Program-made: the position numbers and the translations under genes | Notes under the pieces: generated by a model | Seen by the model: the letters and a program-made list of their open reading frames with translations, nothing else | Database searches by the model: none | What the model was told of the DNA's origin: nothing | Part shown: piece after piece, positions 33,155 to 41,427 of the stretch | Position numbering within the stretch: the stretch's first letter is position 1 | How the letters are laid out: each line of letters starts with the position of its first letter | Origin: an uncultured Bacteroidales bacterium | GTDB taxonomy: Bacteria; Bacteroidota; Bacteroidia; Bacteroidales; UBA932 | Assembly (NCBI GenBank): GCA_934667175.1 | Contig: CAKULN010000009.1 | Coordinates: forward strand, 1 to 64,000 | Direction: 5' to 3' | DNA: 64,000 bases

Positions 33155-33156
33155 GT

Positions 33157-33174
33157 ATTAAATTAGTTAATTAA
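33157..33174. repeat. Inverted repeat, SusC-proximal arm
   Basis: ATTAAATTAGTTAATTAA is the exact reverse complement of 33323-33340. It begins 3 bp upstream of the SusC start codon of locus A. Confidence 0.85.
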
Positions 33175-33176
33175 TA

Positions 33177-33211
33177 GGATGCGGCTTACCTTGTCACAAG
33201 ACAGCGCATCC
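33177..33211. promoter_or_regulatory. Leader hairpin upstream of locus A SusC
   Basis: GGATGCG (33177-33183) pairs with CGCATCC (33205-33211), and within it CTTG at 33190-33193 pairs with CAAG at 33197-33200. It lies just ahead of the SusC start in the probable 5' leader and could influence translation. Confidence 0.5.
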
Positions 33212-33392
33212 ATTTGTTAATGTTCATTCACCGCACCCACCAGTCAAAGACATCGAATGTTGGGGAAAATGTCTTCTGTGGCTTTTGACGCGGCATTTTT
33301 ACTCATGTCGGCGTGAAGTTAGTTAATTAACTAATTTAATCAAAGAAAATTTTCAACTATAACGTTTTTTCGTTCCGCGCACCTTGAAAAGA
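33212..33392. other. Non-coding leader/promoter region of locus A
   Basis: No gene is seen. The stretch has a further imperfect nested inverted repeat (33248-33253 against 33269-33274) and the distal arm of the 18-bp inverted repeat (33323-33340, in which 33319-33334 is itself a 16-bp palindrome). The locus A promoter must lie here, but I find no exact TAnnTTTG box for it. Confidence 0.5.
33323..33340. repeat. Inverted repeat, distal arm
   Basis: Exact reverse complement of 33157-33174, 148 bp away. It overlaps the perfect 16-bp palindrome TTAGTTAATTAACTAA at 33319-33334, which looks like a possible protein-binding site. Confidence 0.85.
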
Positions 33393-33509
33393 CTATTTCT
33401 TGCGCTGTCCGGTGCGATGCCCCTGCTCGTAGAGCTCGAGGGAGTTGATGACGTTCTGCCAGATGCTGTAGAGGCCGCCGGCGACGGAGGTCACCGGGGT
33501 CATGTAGGA
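33393..33509 (-). pseudogene. Displaced 3' fragment of the BASS transporter gene
   Basis: Reads in frame as the last 38 codons of the transporter at 34728-35735 (SYMTPVTSVAGGLYSIWQ onward) but ends GHRTGQRKK and a TAG stop at 33393-33395, where the intact gene ends GHRTGQHHKASK. It has no start codon. It looks like the original gene end, separated from the gene by insertion of the ATPase unit. Confidence 0.85.
33404..33509. repeat. 106-bp direct repeat, left copy
   Basis: Matches 34748-34853 over 106 bp with a single difference that I can see (C or T after GATGCCC). Copies are 1344 bp apart and bracket the ATPase gene. Confidence 0.92.
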
Positions 33510-33521
33510 CATATCAAATTA

Positions 33522-33554
33522 GTTCACAATTTTGTGGACCACAAGATTGTGAAC
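33522..33554. promoter_or_regulatory. 16-bp-arm palindrome in the ATPase promoter
   Basis: GTTCACAATTTTGTGG (33522-33537) and CCACAAGATTGTGAAC (33539-33554) are inverted around one A with a single mismatch. The right arm covers the TTG at 33547-33549 that would serve as the -33 element, so a bound protein would block transcription. It lies 13 bp inside the left direct repeat, so it could instead be an end of the inserted unit. Confidence 0.75.
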
Positions 33555-33570
33555 TTTTGATTTATTTATA

Positions 33571-33578
33571 TATATTTG
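33571..33578 (+). promoter_or_regulatory. -7 box (TATATTTG) of the ATPase gene
   Basis: Exact TAnnTTTG match 18 bp before the ATG at 33597, with a TTG 21 bp upstream inside the palindrome. Start site near 33584. Confidence 0.7.
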
Positions 33579-33596
33579 CGTAAAAACCAATGTGCT

Positions 33597-34724
33597 ATGG
33601 ATAAACCTTTTGTGTATGGCGTGGCTGTGTCCGGGGATAATTTCACGGATAGGGAAAAGGAAACCAAACGCCTGAGGATGAATTTTGAGTCGGGAGTCAA
33701 TACTATCCTGATTTCACCTCGGCGTATGGGCAAGACCTCTATTGTAGGCAAGGTTATGTCTTCCGTTACTGACCCTAAGATCAAGGTCGTGATGATGGAC
33801 ATATACGATTGCAGGAGTGAGTTTGACTTTTATGAGCGGTTTGCCACGTCCATCGTGAGAGGTGCTGCAGGCAAGATTGAAAACGTGGTTGCGTATGCCA
33901 AGGAATTTCTTGGGCGTTTTTCCGCGAAAATCTCGGTAAGCCCCGGACCGTCAACGGACTATTCAATTTCTTTCTGCATGTCTCCAAAAGAAATTGATCA
34001 TGCTGAAATTTTGGATCTTCCTCAACGGATCGCTGCAAGGAAAGGTATTCACATTGTCGTGTGCATTGATGAGTTCCAGCAGATTGGGGAATTTCCAGAC
34101 AGCCTTGCCGTCCAAAAAAGGTTGCGTGGATTCTGGCAACATCAAGAAAATGTCTCTTATTGTTTGTTTGGAAGCAAAAAACACCTGATGGAAAAGATTT
34201 TCCAGAGAAAGAGCATGCCTTTCTATCAGTTTGGTGACATGATTTTTCTTGACCGGATTCCTACGGAGGATTGGATTGATTATATCTGTTCTAGATTCAA
34301 GAGTTGCTCAATGTCAATAACAAGGGAACAGGCTGAAAGAATATGTGCGCTCGTTGAGAATTATTCATCTTATGTCCAGCAATTATCATGGAATGTCATG
34401 ATAGAGGCGGACAGGGTTGTGTCCGATGCGGACATTGATGCCGCATTTGAGGAATTGCTCCACCAGACTTCGTCTTTGTTTATGGAACAGATAGGGTCTC
34501 TGACTTCTTTTCAGATGAATTTCCTTAAGGCTGTTGTCGAGGGAGTTCATTCTGGTTTCACATCATCGGACATTCTTGCAAGATATTCCATGGGTGCGAA
34601 ATCTAATGTGGCCAGAATACAGAAAACTTTGATCGAGAAAGAGTTGATTGAAAAGCAAGGCAAGATGATATTCGCCTCGGATCCTGTTTTCTCGACGTGG
34701 TTCAAAAGGGAATACTGCCGTTAG
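33597..34724 (+). CDS. AAA+ ATPase with C-terminal winged helix (archaeal-type ATPase family), in a repeat-flanked unit
   Basis: P-loop ATPase: Walker A SPRRMGKTSIVG at about residues 43-54, Walker B IHIVVCIDEFQQI near 160, and a sensor-like region CLFGSKKHLM. The C-terminal part (EQIGSLTSFQMNFLKAVVEG, SDILARYSMGAKSNVARIQKTLIEKELI) is a winged helix-turn-helix. It resembles the archaeal-type ATPase family (PF01637-like), expanded in many Bacteroidota and mostly of unknown function. No nuclease domain is attached. The start was moved to ATG 33597 because 33576 is a TTG inside the promoter box. Its base composition is AT-richer than its neighbours, it has its own promoter and operator, and it sits between 106-bp direct repeats. 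Confidence 0.85.
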   Translation: MDKPFVYGVAVSGDNFTDREKETKRLRMNFESGVNTILISPRRMGKTSIVGKVMSSVTDPKIKVVMMDIYDCRSEFDFYERFATSIVRGAAGKIENVVAYAKEFLGRFSAKISVSPGPSTDYSISFCMSPKEIDHAEILDLPQRIAARKGIHIVVCIDEFQQIGEFPDSLAVQKRLRGFWQHQENVSYCLFGSKKHLMEKIFQRKSMPFYQFGDMIFLDRIPTEDWIDYICSRFKSCSMSITREQAERICALVENYSSYVQQLSWNVMIEADRVVSDADIDAAFEELLHQTSSLFMEQIGSLTSFQMNFLKAVVEGVHSGFTSSDILARYSMGAKSNVARIQKTLIEKELIEKQGKMIFASDPVFSTWFKREYCR

Positions 34725-34727
34725 GAT

Positions 34728-35735
34728 CTATTTTGAGGCCTTGTGGTGCTGTCCGGTGCGATGCCCTTGCTCGTAGAGCTCGAGGGAGTTGATGACGTTC
34801 TGCCAGATGCTGTAGAGGCCGCCGGCGACGGAGGTCACCGGGGTCATGTAGGAATATCCCAGCCAGATCAGGAAGCCGGAGTTCTTCTGGCCGAGGGCCT
34901 GGCCGGCGGTGATCTCGTCCGCTTTTATTGACTTCCGGTCTGCGGTTCCGTCGGCTTTCCTGCCTGCCAGTCTTCCGACGGCGAACTGGATGAGAGTGCA
35001 GACCAATGAGATGACACCTATCATTACTGCTGTCCACACGGAGATTCCGCTGTTCACAAGCGATCTTGTCGCCAGATAGATCGAGAAGGTCAGGGCCATG
35101 CCCCAGCAGTAGAACGCCCAATCAGTGAACCGCATCAGCCAACGCTGAAGCCTTTTCATCGTGTAGCGTATGAGCCATGCCAGCAGCAGAGGCAGGACAA
35201 GCAGGGGGAATACCCTTGCGCAGATGGCTGTGAAACCCTCAATGAATGAGGATCCTGTGTCAGGATTTACAATCGGTATGGCGACCGGGAGGATAACAGC
35301 GACCGCTATGTTGATCAGTACTACGTATGAGACTGTGTCTGAAAGGCTTCCTCCTAATTTGCTTGTGATCACCCCGGCCGCCGCCGCGGTAGGACATATC
35401 AAACAGAGCATCGCGCATTCTGCAAGTATCCTTAAGTCGCCGTCCGGCATCGTGGCGACCAACCATGTGAGTGGGATGAATGTCGCGATCTGAAAAGCAA
35501 GCACAATGAAATGCCATTTTCTGAACCGGAGGTCGTGTGGAGAGATCGTGTTGAACTGAAGGAACAGCATCGTGGCCATGAAAACCGGCTGGACATCCTT
35601 GGCGAATCTGGAGAACCATGGTTCGATGCCAGGGGATAATGGCTTGATCAAGAATAAAATCAGATAAGAAACGATTCCTATGATGATTGCCAGAGGCAAC
35701 ATCCAATCCTTGATGAATTTCACAATTTTCGCCAT
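34728..35735 (-). CDS. Bile acid:sodium symporter (BASS) family transporter
   Basis: 335 residues with about nine or ten hydrophobic segments, starting WMLPLAIIIGIVSYLILFLI. The conserved block CLICPTAAAAGVITSKLGGSLSDTVSYVVLINIAVAVILP is typical of BASS and related transporters. Substrate unknown; relatives carry bile acids, pantoate or other organic anions. Its last codons (HHKASK) derive from the boundary of the inserted ATPase unit, while an older version of the 3' end (QRKK) is stranded at 33393-33509. An exact promoter box lies 20 bp upstream. Confidence 0.85.
   Translation of the reverse strand: MAKIVKFIKDWMLPLAIIIGIVSYLILFLIKPLSPGIEPWFSRFAKDVQPVFMATMLFLQFNTISPHDLRFRKWHFIVLAFQIATFIPLTWLVATMPDGDLRILAECAMLCLICPTAAAAGVITSKLGGSLSDTVSYVVLINIAVAVILPVAIPIVNPDTGSSFIEGFTAICARVFPLLVLPLLLAWLIRYTMKRLQRWLMRFTDWAFYCWGMALTFSIYLATRSLVNSGISVWTAVMIGVISLVCTLIQFAVGRLAGRKADGTADRKSIKADEITAGQALGQKNSGFLIWLGYSYMTPVTSVAGGLYSIWQNVINSLELYEQGHRTGQHHKASK
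34748..34853. repeat. 106-bp direct repeat, right copy
   Basis: Second copy of 33404-33509, here inside the 3' part of the BASS transporter gene. Confidence 0.92.
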
Positions 35736-35754
35736 AATCCTTCGATTCGACTGA

Positions 35755-35762
35755 CAAAGTTA
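35755..35762 (-). promoter_or_regulatory. -7 box (TAACTTTG) of the BASS transporter
   Basis: Minus strand TAACTTTG matches TAnnTTTG, 19 bp before the start codon. Confidence 0.6.
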
Positions 35763-36028
35763 ATCAAAGCCTTTGACCTAAAAAAATCCTTATATATTCA
35801 GAAGCGGGGGCAGAAGCGGGTGATGTTTGATGGCTCGGGATCTTTTCCCGAATATAAATGAATGTTTATTCGTGGTATTCATGGCTCTGCGAAATCGTTT
35901 GTTTCTTGAAATTGTGTTCCAAAGTATTGTAAAATTCGCATTTATTACTTGTTGGTTATCTTGAAATAGAAAAATATTCCTATATTGGTAAGTACTCATT
36001 ATTCAAACTTATTTAATAATTATTGCCA
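35763..36028. other. Intergenic region ahead of locus B
   Basis: No gene is seen. It is AT-rich and holds a small hairpin TCGGGA/TCCCGA (35835-35851), a doubled CAGAAGCGGG, and near 35976 a TATATTGG one base off the -7 consensus with a TTG about 20 bp upstream. The locus B promoter is probably this last element. Confidence 0.45.
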
Positions 36029-39000
36029 ATGGGTAAACGAACTTATCTGAGAAGGACTTTGGTTTTTCTCCTGTCGTGGTGTATTATGTCCACCATGACA
36101 ATCAGCGCCCAGAACGTCTCCGTCGGGTCTGCCGTGACTCTGACGGGTACAGTGCTGGACAAATCATCTGAACCTTTGCCTGGAGCGTCAGTGCTGGTGA
36201 AGGGTACTTCAAACGGAGTCGCCACGGATGTGAACGGCAAATTCACAATCAGGCTGCAACCGACCTCCTCAACGGTGCTTGTCTTTTCATTTGTCGGAAT
36301 GAAATCGCGGGAAATCCCCTACTCCGCGTTCAGGGACGGCGCCAAGGTTGTGCTTGAGGATGATTCGAACAGTCTTGACAACGTGGTGGTCACTGGCTAT
36401 GCCAACATCCGGAAGGACAGCTTCACGGGAACCTCCACGACGGTCGGCAGGGAAGACTTGATGAAAGTCTCTCCGAACAATCTGATGAAGGCCTTGAGCG
36501 CTTTTGATCCGTCTTTCAAGATGATCACCGACAACGCGCAGGGTTCCAACCCGAACAACATGTCCGAGTACTACATCCGAGGCCGCTCTGGCGTGTCTGA
36601 GGTGAAGGAACTGGACAGGGTGACTGGAGATGTCAGCGAATTCGCACTGAAGAATAATCCGAGTGCGCCGATATTCATTCTCGATGGCTTCGAGGTGGAT
36701 CAGGCCACCATTTACGACTTAGACATGAACCGTGTACAGAGTGTCACTACCTTGAAGGATGCGGCAGCCACCGCTGTTTATGGCTCGAGGGCTGCCAACG
36801 GCGTCATCGTCATAGAGACTGTGACTCCTGAGCCTGGTCTCGTGCACCTGACATATTCAAACACGACATCGGTCGATGCTCCCGACCTCAGCAGTTATCA
36901 TCTGATGAATGCCAGGCAGGCTCTTGAGGCTGAATATTATGCCGGCCTGTACGAGTCCGCGACGGCAGATGACAAGAATGCCGGAGGATTGATCAACTAC
37001 GGGGAACTGTACAACAATGTGATAAGGGGTGTTGACACAGACTGGATCGCCAAACCGGTCCGCACAGCGCTGAGCCACAAGCATTATCTGTCGGTCAGTG
37101 GTGGCTCTGAAGATCTCCGTTGGAACGCTGACATCAACTACCAGCGCAAGAATGGCGTGATGAAAGGTTCTGACAGGAACACTTATGGCGCGTCGATGTC
37201 CCTTGACTACCGCTACCGCACTCTACAGATCAGAAACAAGGCCTCCTTCAACGTTGTCGATGCCTCGGATTCTCCATACGGCTCGTTCAGCGACTACGTC
37301 AGGATGAAACCATATCTCGCTCCGACCGATCCGGAGACCGGGCAGTATTATAAGGTGTTCAGCATTTACAGGAACGTCCGCTCTTCCATCAGCGAGCCGG
37401 TATATGTCACCAACCCTCTTTACGAGGCCTCGCTCGGAAGCTTCAACAGGACAAAGTACCGCGAGTTCATCGACAATCTCAGCCTCAGGTGGAACATCAC
37501 TCCTTACCTCATGGCCAAGGGCACTTTCAGCGCCTCCTACAAGATTCAGGACGAGGATGTTTTCACCGACCCGTCATCTGGAGTCTACACGAAATCAGAT
37601 GTCAAGGAAAAAGGCAGCTACAGGGATGGGGATGTACGTTCGCTGAGATGGACCCTTAACGGAATGATTTCCTATAACAGGGACATCCGTAAAAATAACA
37701 TCAACGCATCCCTTGGTGTCGAGGCGTCCGAGACTCAGTCAAGCTCTCGGTACGCGACATACATAGGCTTTGTGGAAGGAGCCAAGGCGGCTCCCGGCAA
37801 CGCCCTCAAAATCAAGGATGAGCCTACGTTCAATGACAGCAACTCAAGGCGTTTCGGGACCTATCTCCAGGGCAACTGGTCTTACGACAACATCTACCTT
37901 CTGGATGTCTCCGGACGTTACGAGGGATCCTCTGCGTTCGGAGCCAAGAAGAAAATGGGACTCTTCTGGTCTTCGGGAGCGGGACTCAATGTCCACAACT
38001 ATGCTTTCATGAAAGACGTGGACTGGCTGGACAGATTCAAGGTGAAGGCTACCTACGGAGTCACCGGAAAGGCCAACTTCAGCCCGTATCAGGCCAGGAC
38101 CACGTACGACATAATGTACGACAACCCTTACATCGACCAGTGGGGTATGGCTCTGAAGGCTCTCGGCAATGAGAACCTTAAATGGGAGAAGGTAAACAAA
38201 CTGAATGTCGGAACGGAACTGTCGTTCTTTCGCAACGCCGTGACGATCATGTTCGACTGGTACCATGAGCTGACGACCGACCAGGTCGAGTCCGTGTCCA
38301 TCCCTTCGTCTTCCGGATTCACATCCTACAAGGGTAATCTGGGAAAAGTCCTGAACCAGGGAGCTGACCTGAGGCTCAACGTCAGGGCTTTCTCGAACCG
38401 AGACTGGGATGTCTACGTGTTCACGAATCTGAACCGCAACACCAACACCATCAAGGAGATCGGTGACGCTCTGAAAGACTACAACACCAGCATCGACAAC
38501 TTCTTCAAGGGGTATTCGTCCTCCAACACGGACAGCAAGTACAGTCAGCCTTTTACCAAATATGAGGTGGGTAACTCACTGTCGGCGATCTATGGCATGA
38601 AATCTTATGGCATCGATCCGGCTAACGGAAAGGAACTGTACGTGAAACGTGACGGCACTGTCACCTACGACTGGACCTCTTCCGAGCAGCAATGTTTGGG
38701 CGACTACGATCCTAAACTCTCCGGAGTGTTTGGCTTTAATGTACGCTGGAGAAACTGGACGGCCTACACCACGATGTCTTTCAAGTGCGGAGGTCAGGCT
38801 TACAACAGCACGCTGGTCTCCATCGAGAATGTGGATCTTGAGAAGTACAGCGGAGACGAGCGTGCCCTTACCGACCGATGGATTCAACCGGGGGACAACG
38901 CCACCCTCAAGAGCATCAAGGACAGGACCCATGTCACAAGACCGACCTCAAGGTTCGTGCAGGATGACAACGAGATGACAATGTCATCGTTCTCCGTAGG

Positions 39001-39163
39001 TTACCAGTTTGACAGGAATCTAGTGAAACGGATCGGTCTTGATGCCGCGCGTATTCAGTTCAACGCCGAGAATGTCTTTACCGTTTCTTCCATCAGACAG
39101 GAGAGAGGTACGACCTATCCTTATGCCCGCTCTTTCAACATCAGTCTGAACGTTACCTTATAA
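36029..39163 (+). CDS. SusC/RagA-family TonB-linked outer-membrane transporter (locus B)
   Basis: TonB-dependent importer of unknown substrate. Signal peptide MGKRTYLRRTLVFLLSWCIM to about SAQ (residue 29), then a carboxypeptidase-D-like domain (LTGTVLDKSSEPLPGASVLVKG), plug (NSLDNVVVTGYANIRKDSFTG, YYIRGRSGV, FILDGFEVDQATIYDL, VTTLKDAAATAVYGSRAANG) and a barrel ending SFNISLNVTL. 1044 residues. The ATG at 36029 is used because the upstream alternative is a TTG. The plug has an extra segment (SGVSEVKELDRVTGDVSEFA) not seen in locus A. The five-gene operon it starts is tightly spaced. Confidence 0.95.
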   Translation: MGKRTYLRRTLVFLLSWCIMSTMTISAQNVSVGSAVTLTGTVLDKSSEPLPGASVLVKGTSNGVATDVNGKFTIRLQPTSSTVLVFSFVGMKSREIPYSAFRDGAKVVLEDDSNSLDNVVVTGYANIRKDSFTGTSTTVGREDLMKVSPNNLMKALSAFDPSFKMITDNAQGSNPNNMSEYYIRGRSGVSEVKELDRVTGDVSEFALKNNPSAPIFILDGFEVDQATIYDLDMNRVQSVTTLKDAAATAVYGSRAANGVIVIETVTPEPGLVHLTYSNTTSVDAPDLSSYHLMNARQALEAEYYAGLYESATADDKNAGGLINYGELYNNVIRGVDTDWIAKPVRTALSHKHYLSVSGGSEDLRWNADINYQRKNGVMKGSDRNTYGASMSLDYRYRTLQIRNKASFNVVDASDSPYGSFSDYVRMKPYLAPTDPETGQYYKVFSIYRNVRSSISEPVYVTNPLYEASLGSFNRTKYREFIDNLSLRWNITPYLMAKGTFSASYKIQDEDVFTDPSSGVYTKSDVKEKGSYRDGDVRSLRWTLNGMISYNRDIRKNNINASLGVEASETQSSSRYATYIGFVEGAKAAPGNALKIKDEPTFNDSNSRRFGTYLQGNWSYDNIYLLDVSGRYEGSSAFGAKKKMGLFWSSGAGLNVHNYAFMKDVDWLDRFKVKATYGVTGKANFSPYQARTTYDIMYDNPYIDQWGMALKALGNENLKWEKVNKLNVGTELSFFRNAVTIMFDWYHELTTDQVESVSIPSSSGFTSYKGNLGKVLNQGADLRLNVRAFSNRDWDVYVFTNLNRNTNTIKEIGDALKDYNTSIDNFFKGYSSSNTDSKYSQPFTKYEVGNSLSAIYGMKSYGIDPANGKELYVKRDGTVTYDWTSSEQQCLGDYDPKLSGVFGFNVRWRNWTAYTTMSFKCGGQAYNSTLVSIENVDLEKYSGDERALTDRWIQPGDNATLKSIKDRTHVTRPTSRFVQDDNEMTMSSFSVGYQFDRNLVKRIGLDAARIQFNAENVFTVSSIRQERGTTYPYARSFNISLNVTL

Positions 39164-39173
39164 TTGTGAGATC

Positions 39174-40694
39174 ATGAGAAAGATAAAAATAATAGCATAC
39201 ATATTCGTTGCCCTTTCCCTGACAGTTTCCTGCAATGATTGGCTGAATGTCGGGTCGGAGGAGGAGGTTTTCGAGGATGACGCTTTCGCCTCGACGAAGG
39301 GCTACAGGAGCGCACTGATCGGCATCTATAAGACAGTCGCCTCACCTGCTCTTTATGGCCAGGAACTGACCTGGGGCTTGAAGAGCAACCTTGCATGGAA
39401 CTACAAACTGAACAATTCCGTGACAGCCTACCGTTCCATACTCAACGAGGAAAGCCTGGACAACAGCGCCGCCAGGAGCATAGCCAACTCGATCTGGAGC
39501 AAGGCCTACTATGCGATAGCCAACTGCAACGAGTTACTGCAGAAGATAGAGGACTGTGACGACACGTTTGAATATTCATGGGAAAAGCAGATGATAATGG
39601 CGGAGGCCAGAGGGCTGCGCGGACTTCTGCATTTCGAGATGCTTCAGTTGTTCGTTCCGGCTCCTGTGACCGGCTATGAAGGCCAGGCTCTTCCATATGT
39701 CACATCGTATCCGGACCTGAAGCCGGCTTACAAATCCATGAAGGAGTATCTGGATCTGGTCATTGAGGATCTGACGTACGCCCAGGAGATGCTTGCCCCG
39801 ATAGACATCGACGAACTGCGTAACAAGAGCCATTTTGTCTCAGGGACAACGCGTCTGGACAACATGGATTACGTCCTGTTCCAGGGGGTTGGCAACATAC
39901 ATTCCGACGGAGCGAAGCGTGACAATGCGTTCGGAGACGGATTCTTCGCCTTCAGAGGTTACCGCTTCAATTATTGGAGCGCCACCGGTCTGCTTGCGAG
40001 GGTATATTCCTACATGCGGGATTTCGACAATGCCGAGAAATATGCCGACACGATCATCAACGACTGGGTTGTGCAGTATCAGTTCAACCTCTACAGCTCC
40101 AATCCGAAGGCGTCCTCGAATCCAGCCCGTGTCGATGGCAAGCGCCGTCCGGAGCCTATCTGTGCGTTCTGGAATGATCAGGTCTGCGACAATTACATCA
40201 CGGTTGCGGGTACATCCTACAATAAGATGGTGGAACTTAAGTACTTGTTTGCGGGAGACGAGACTGCTGACTACCGCTACACGGATCTGTACAACTCGTC
40301 GTCCAAGACCTACAGGGTCTGGGACAAGTCTGATGACAGGACTGTCAGCAAGTACAGCAATCCACTGCTTCCGGTGATGGAACTTCCGGAGGTGTTCTAC
40401 ATCAAGGCGGAGTGCCAGGCGCGCAAGGGGGACATTTCCGGGGCCGATGCCACGCTGAAGAAGATCCGTGACGCCAGAGGATGCACAGCTGCCCTTTCGG
40501 ACACGGATCTTGAATCATTCATGAACACTTTGGTCAACGAGGCGCAGCGGGATTTCCTGACACGAGGCACAACATATTGCTTCCTTAAAAAACTGGATTG
40601 GCGTGTCATCTATGACGGGACACCAGCCGGAAAGACAGTGTCTGAGGAGTGGTATGTCCTTCCTATACCTGATTCAGAGACAGCATATTATTAA
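39174..40694 (+). CDS. SusD/RagB-family nutrient-binding outer-membrane lipoprotein (locus B)
   Basis: Partner of the locus B SusC, 10 bp downstream of it. Lipoprotein cysteine 20 in ALSLTVSCNDWLNV, followed by DDAFASTKGYRSALIGIYKT, the SusD/RagB N-terminal pattern. Framework helices include MIMAEARGLRGLLHFEMLQL and FYIKAECQARKGDISGADAT. The C-terminal part ends in TRGTTYCFLKKLDWRVIYDG and LPIPDSETAYY. 506 residues. Its stop overlaps the next start as TAATG. Confidence 0.93.
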   Translation: MRKIKIIAYIFVALSLTVSCNDWLNVGSEEEVFEDDAFASTKGYRSALIGIYKTVASPALYGQELTWGLKSNLAWNYKLNNSVTAYRSILNEESLDNSAARSIANSIWSKAYYAIANCNELLQKIEDCDDTFEYSWEKQMIMAEARGLRGLLHFEMLQLFVPAPVTGYEGQALPYVTSYPDLKPAYKSMKEYLDLVIEDLTYAQEMLAPIDIDELRNKSHFVSGTTRLDNMDYVLFQGVGNIHSDGAKRDNAFGDGFFAFRGYRFNYWSATGLLARVYSYMRDFDNAEKYADTIINDWVVQYQFNLYSSNPKASSNPARVDGKRRPEPICAFWNDQVCDNYITVAGTSYNKMVELKYLFAGDETADYRYTDLYNSSSKTYRVWDKSDDRTVSKYSNPLLPVMELPEVFYIKAECQARKGDISGADATLKKIRDARGCTAALSDTDLESFMNTLVNEAQRDFLTRGTTYCFLKKLDWRVIYDGTPAGKTVSEEWYVLPIPDSETAYY

Positions 40695-41398
40695 TGGAGA
40701 AACTTTACATGAAAGCAAAGAATATATTGATGGCTGCCGCCGCCCTGGTCGCGATGGCATGCGCGAAGGAAAGCATTCCTACATACGAAAAGGCCACAGG
40801 AGAACGTTATATCTACTTCTCGAAGGCGGAGACCGATTCTTCAGATGTCTCTTTTTACTCATACCCGGGACAAACGACAATCGAATACCCTGTCGTGGTC
40901 AAGAGCACCGGCTACAGCACTGGCGCGCAGACTTTCTCGGTGAAAGTGCTGAATGAATATACCACCGCCGACGCCGGTGACTTCTCTCTCCCGGACAAGT
41001 TCACCTTCCGTCCGCGGAGCGAGGTCGACACGTTCTACGTCAAACTGAACTATTCCTCCAAACTGGATACTGAAAAGTTCAGGATAGTCCTTGAACTGGA
41101 TGAGACTCCGGATTTCAGGCTGGGTATGAGTGACTCAAGGGTGGCGATTATCTGGTTCCACAACAACCTCGTGAAGCCAGGTTGGTGGACCTCCACTGTG
41201 ACGTCTTACTACCTTGGCTCATACTCGGAAGCGAAGTACAAACTTTTTCTTGAGGTGGTCAAGGTTGACCTTGACGGAGCGGACAACAGCCTGATACGCC
41301 ACTATACCTTGGTGTTCAAGAAATATCTTGAAGACCGCAAGGCGGCGGGAAATCCGGCGCTGGAGGACAATGGCACTGAGATGACGGTGGTCGCCTGA
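40694..41398 (+). CDS. DUF4843-family lipoprotein
   Basis: Lipoprotein with cysteine near residue 23 (ALVAMACAKES). The remainder (YIYFSKAETDSSDVSFYSYP, then YPVVVKSTGYSTGAQTFSV, FTFRPRSEVDTFYVKLNYS) matches DUF4843, an all-beta family found after SusC/SusD pairs. An ATG five codons in (40709) is an alternative start; the first is kept because it overlaps the SusD stop. Likely surface-exposed and substrate-binding. 234 residues. Confidence 0.85.
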   Translation: MEKLYMKAKNILMAAAALVAMACAKESIPTYEKATGERYIYFSKAETDSSDVSFYSYPGQTTIEYPVVVKSTGYSTGAQTFSVKVLNEYTTADAGDFSLPDKFTFRPRSEVDTFYVKLNYSSKLDTEKFRIVLELDETPDFRLGMSDSRVAIIWFHNNLVKPGWWTSTVTSYYLGSYSEAKYKLFLEVVKVDLDGADNSLIRHYTLVFKKYLEDRKAAGNPALEDNGTEMTVVA

Positions 41399-41427
41399 TG
41401 TACGTGAGAATATTCATGAATATTTAA

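Noticed and set aside
33576-33596. Upstream TTG start of the ATPase
   Set aside because: It lies inside the promoter box TATATTTG; ATG at 33597 is downstream of the expected transcript start.
33404-34853. Classical insertion sequence
   Set aside because: No transposase gene and no terminal inverted repeats at the repeat boundaries; the direct repeats are too long for an IS target duplication.
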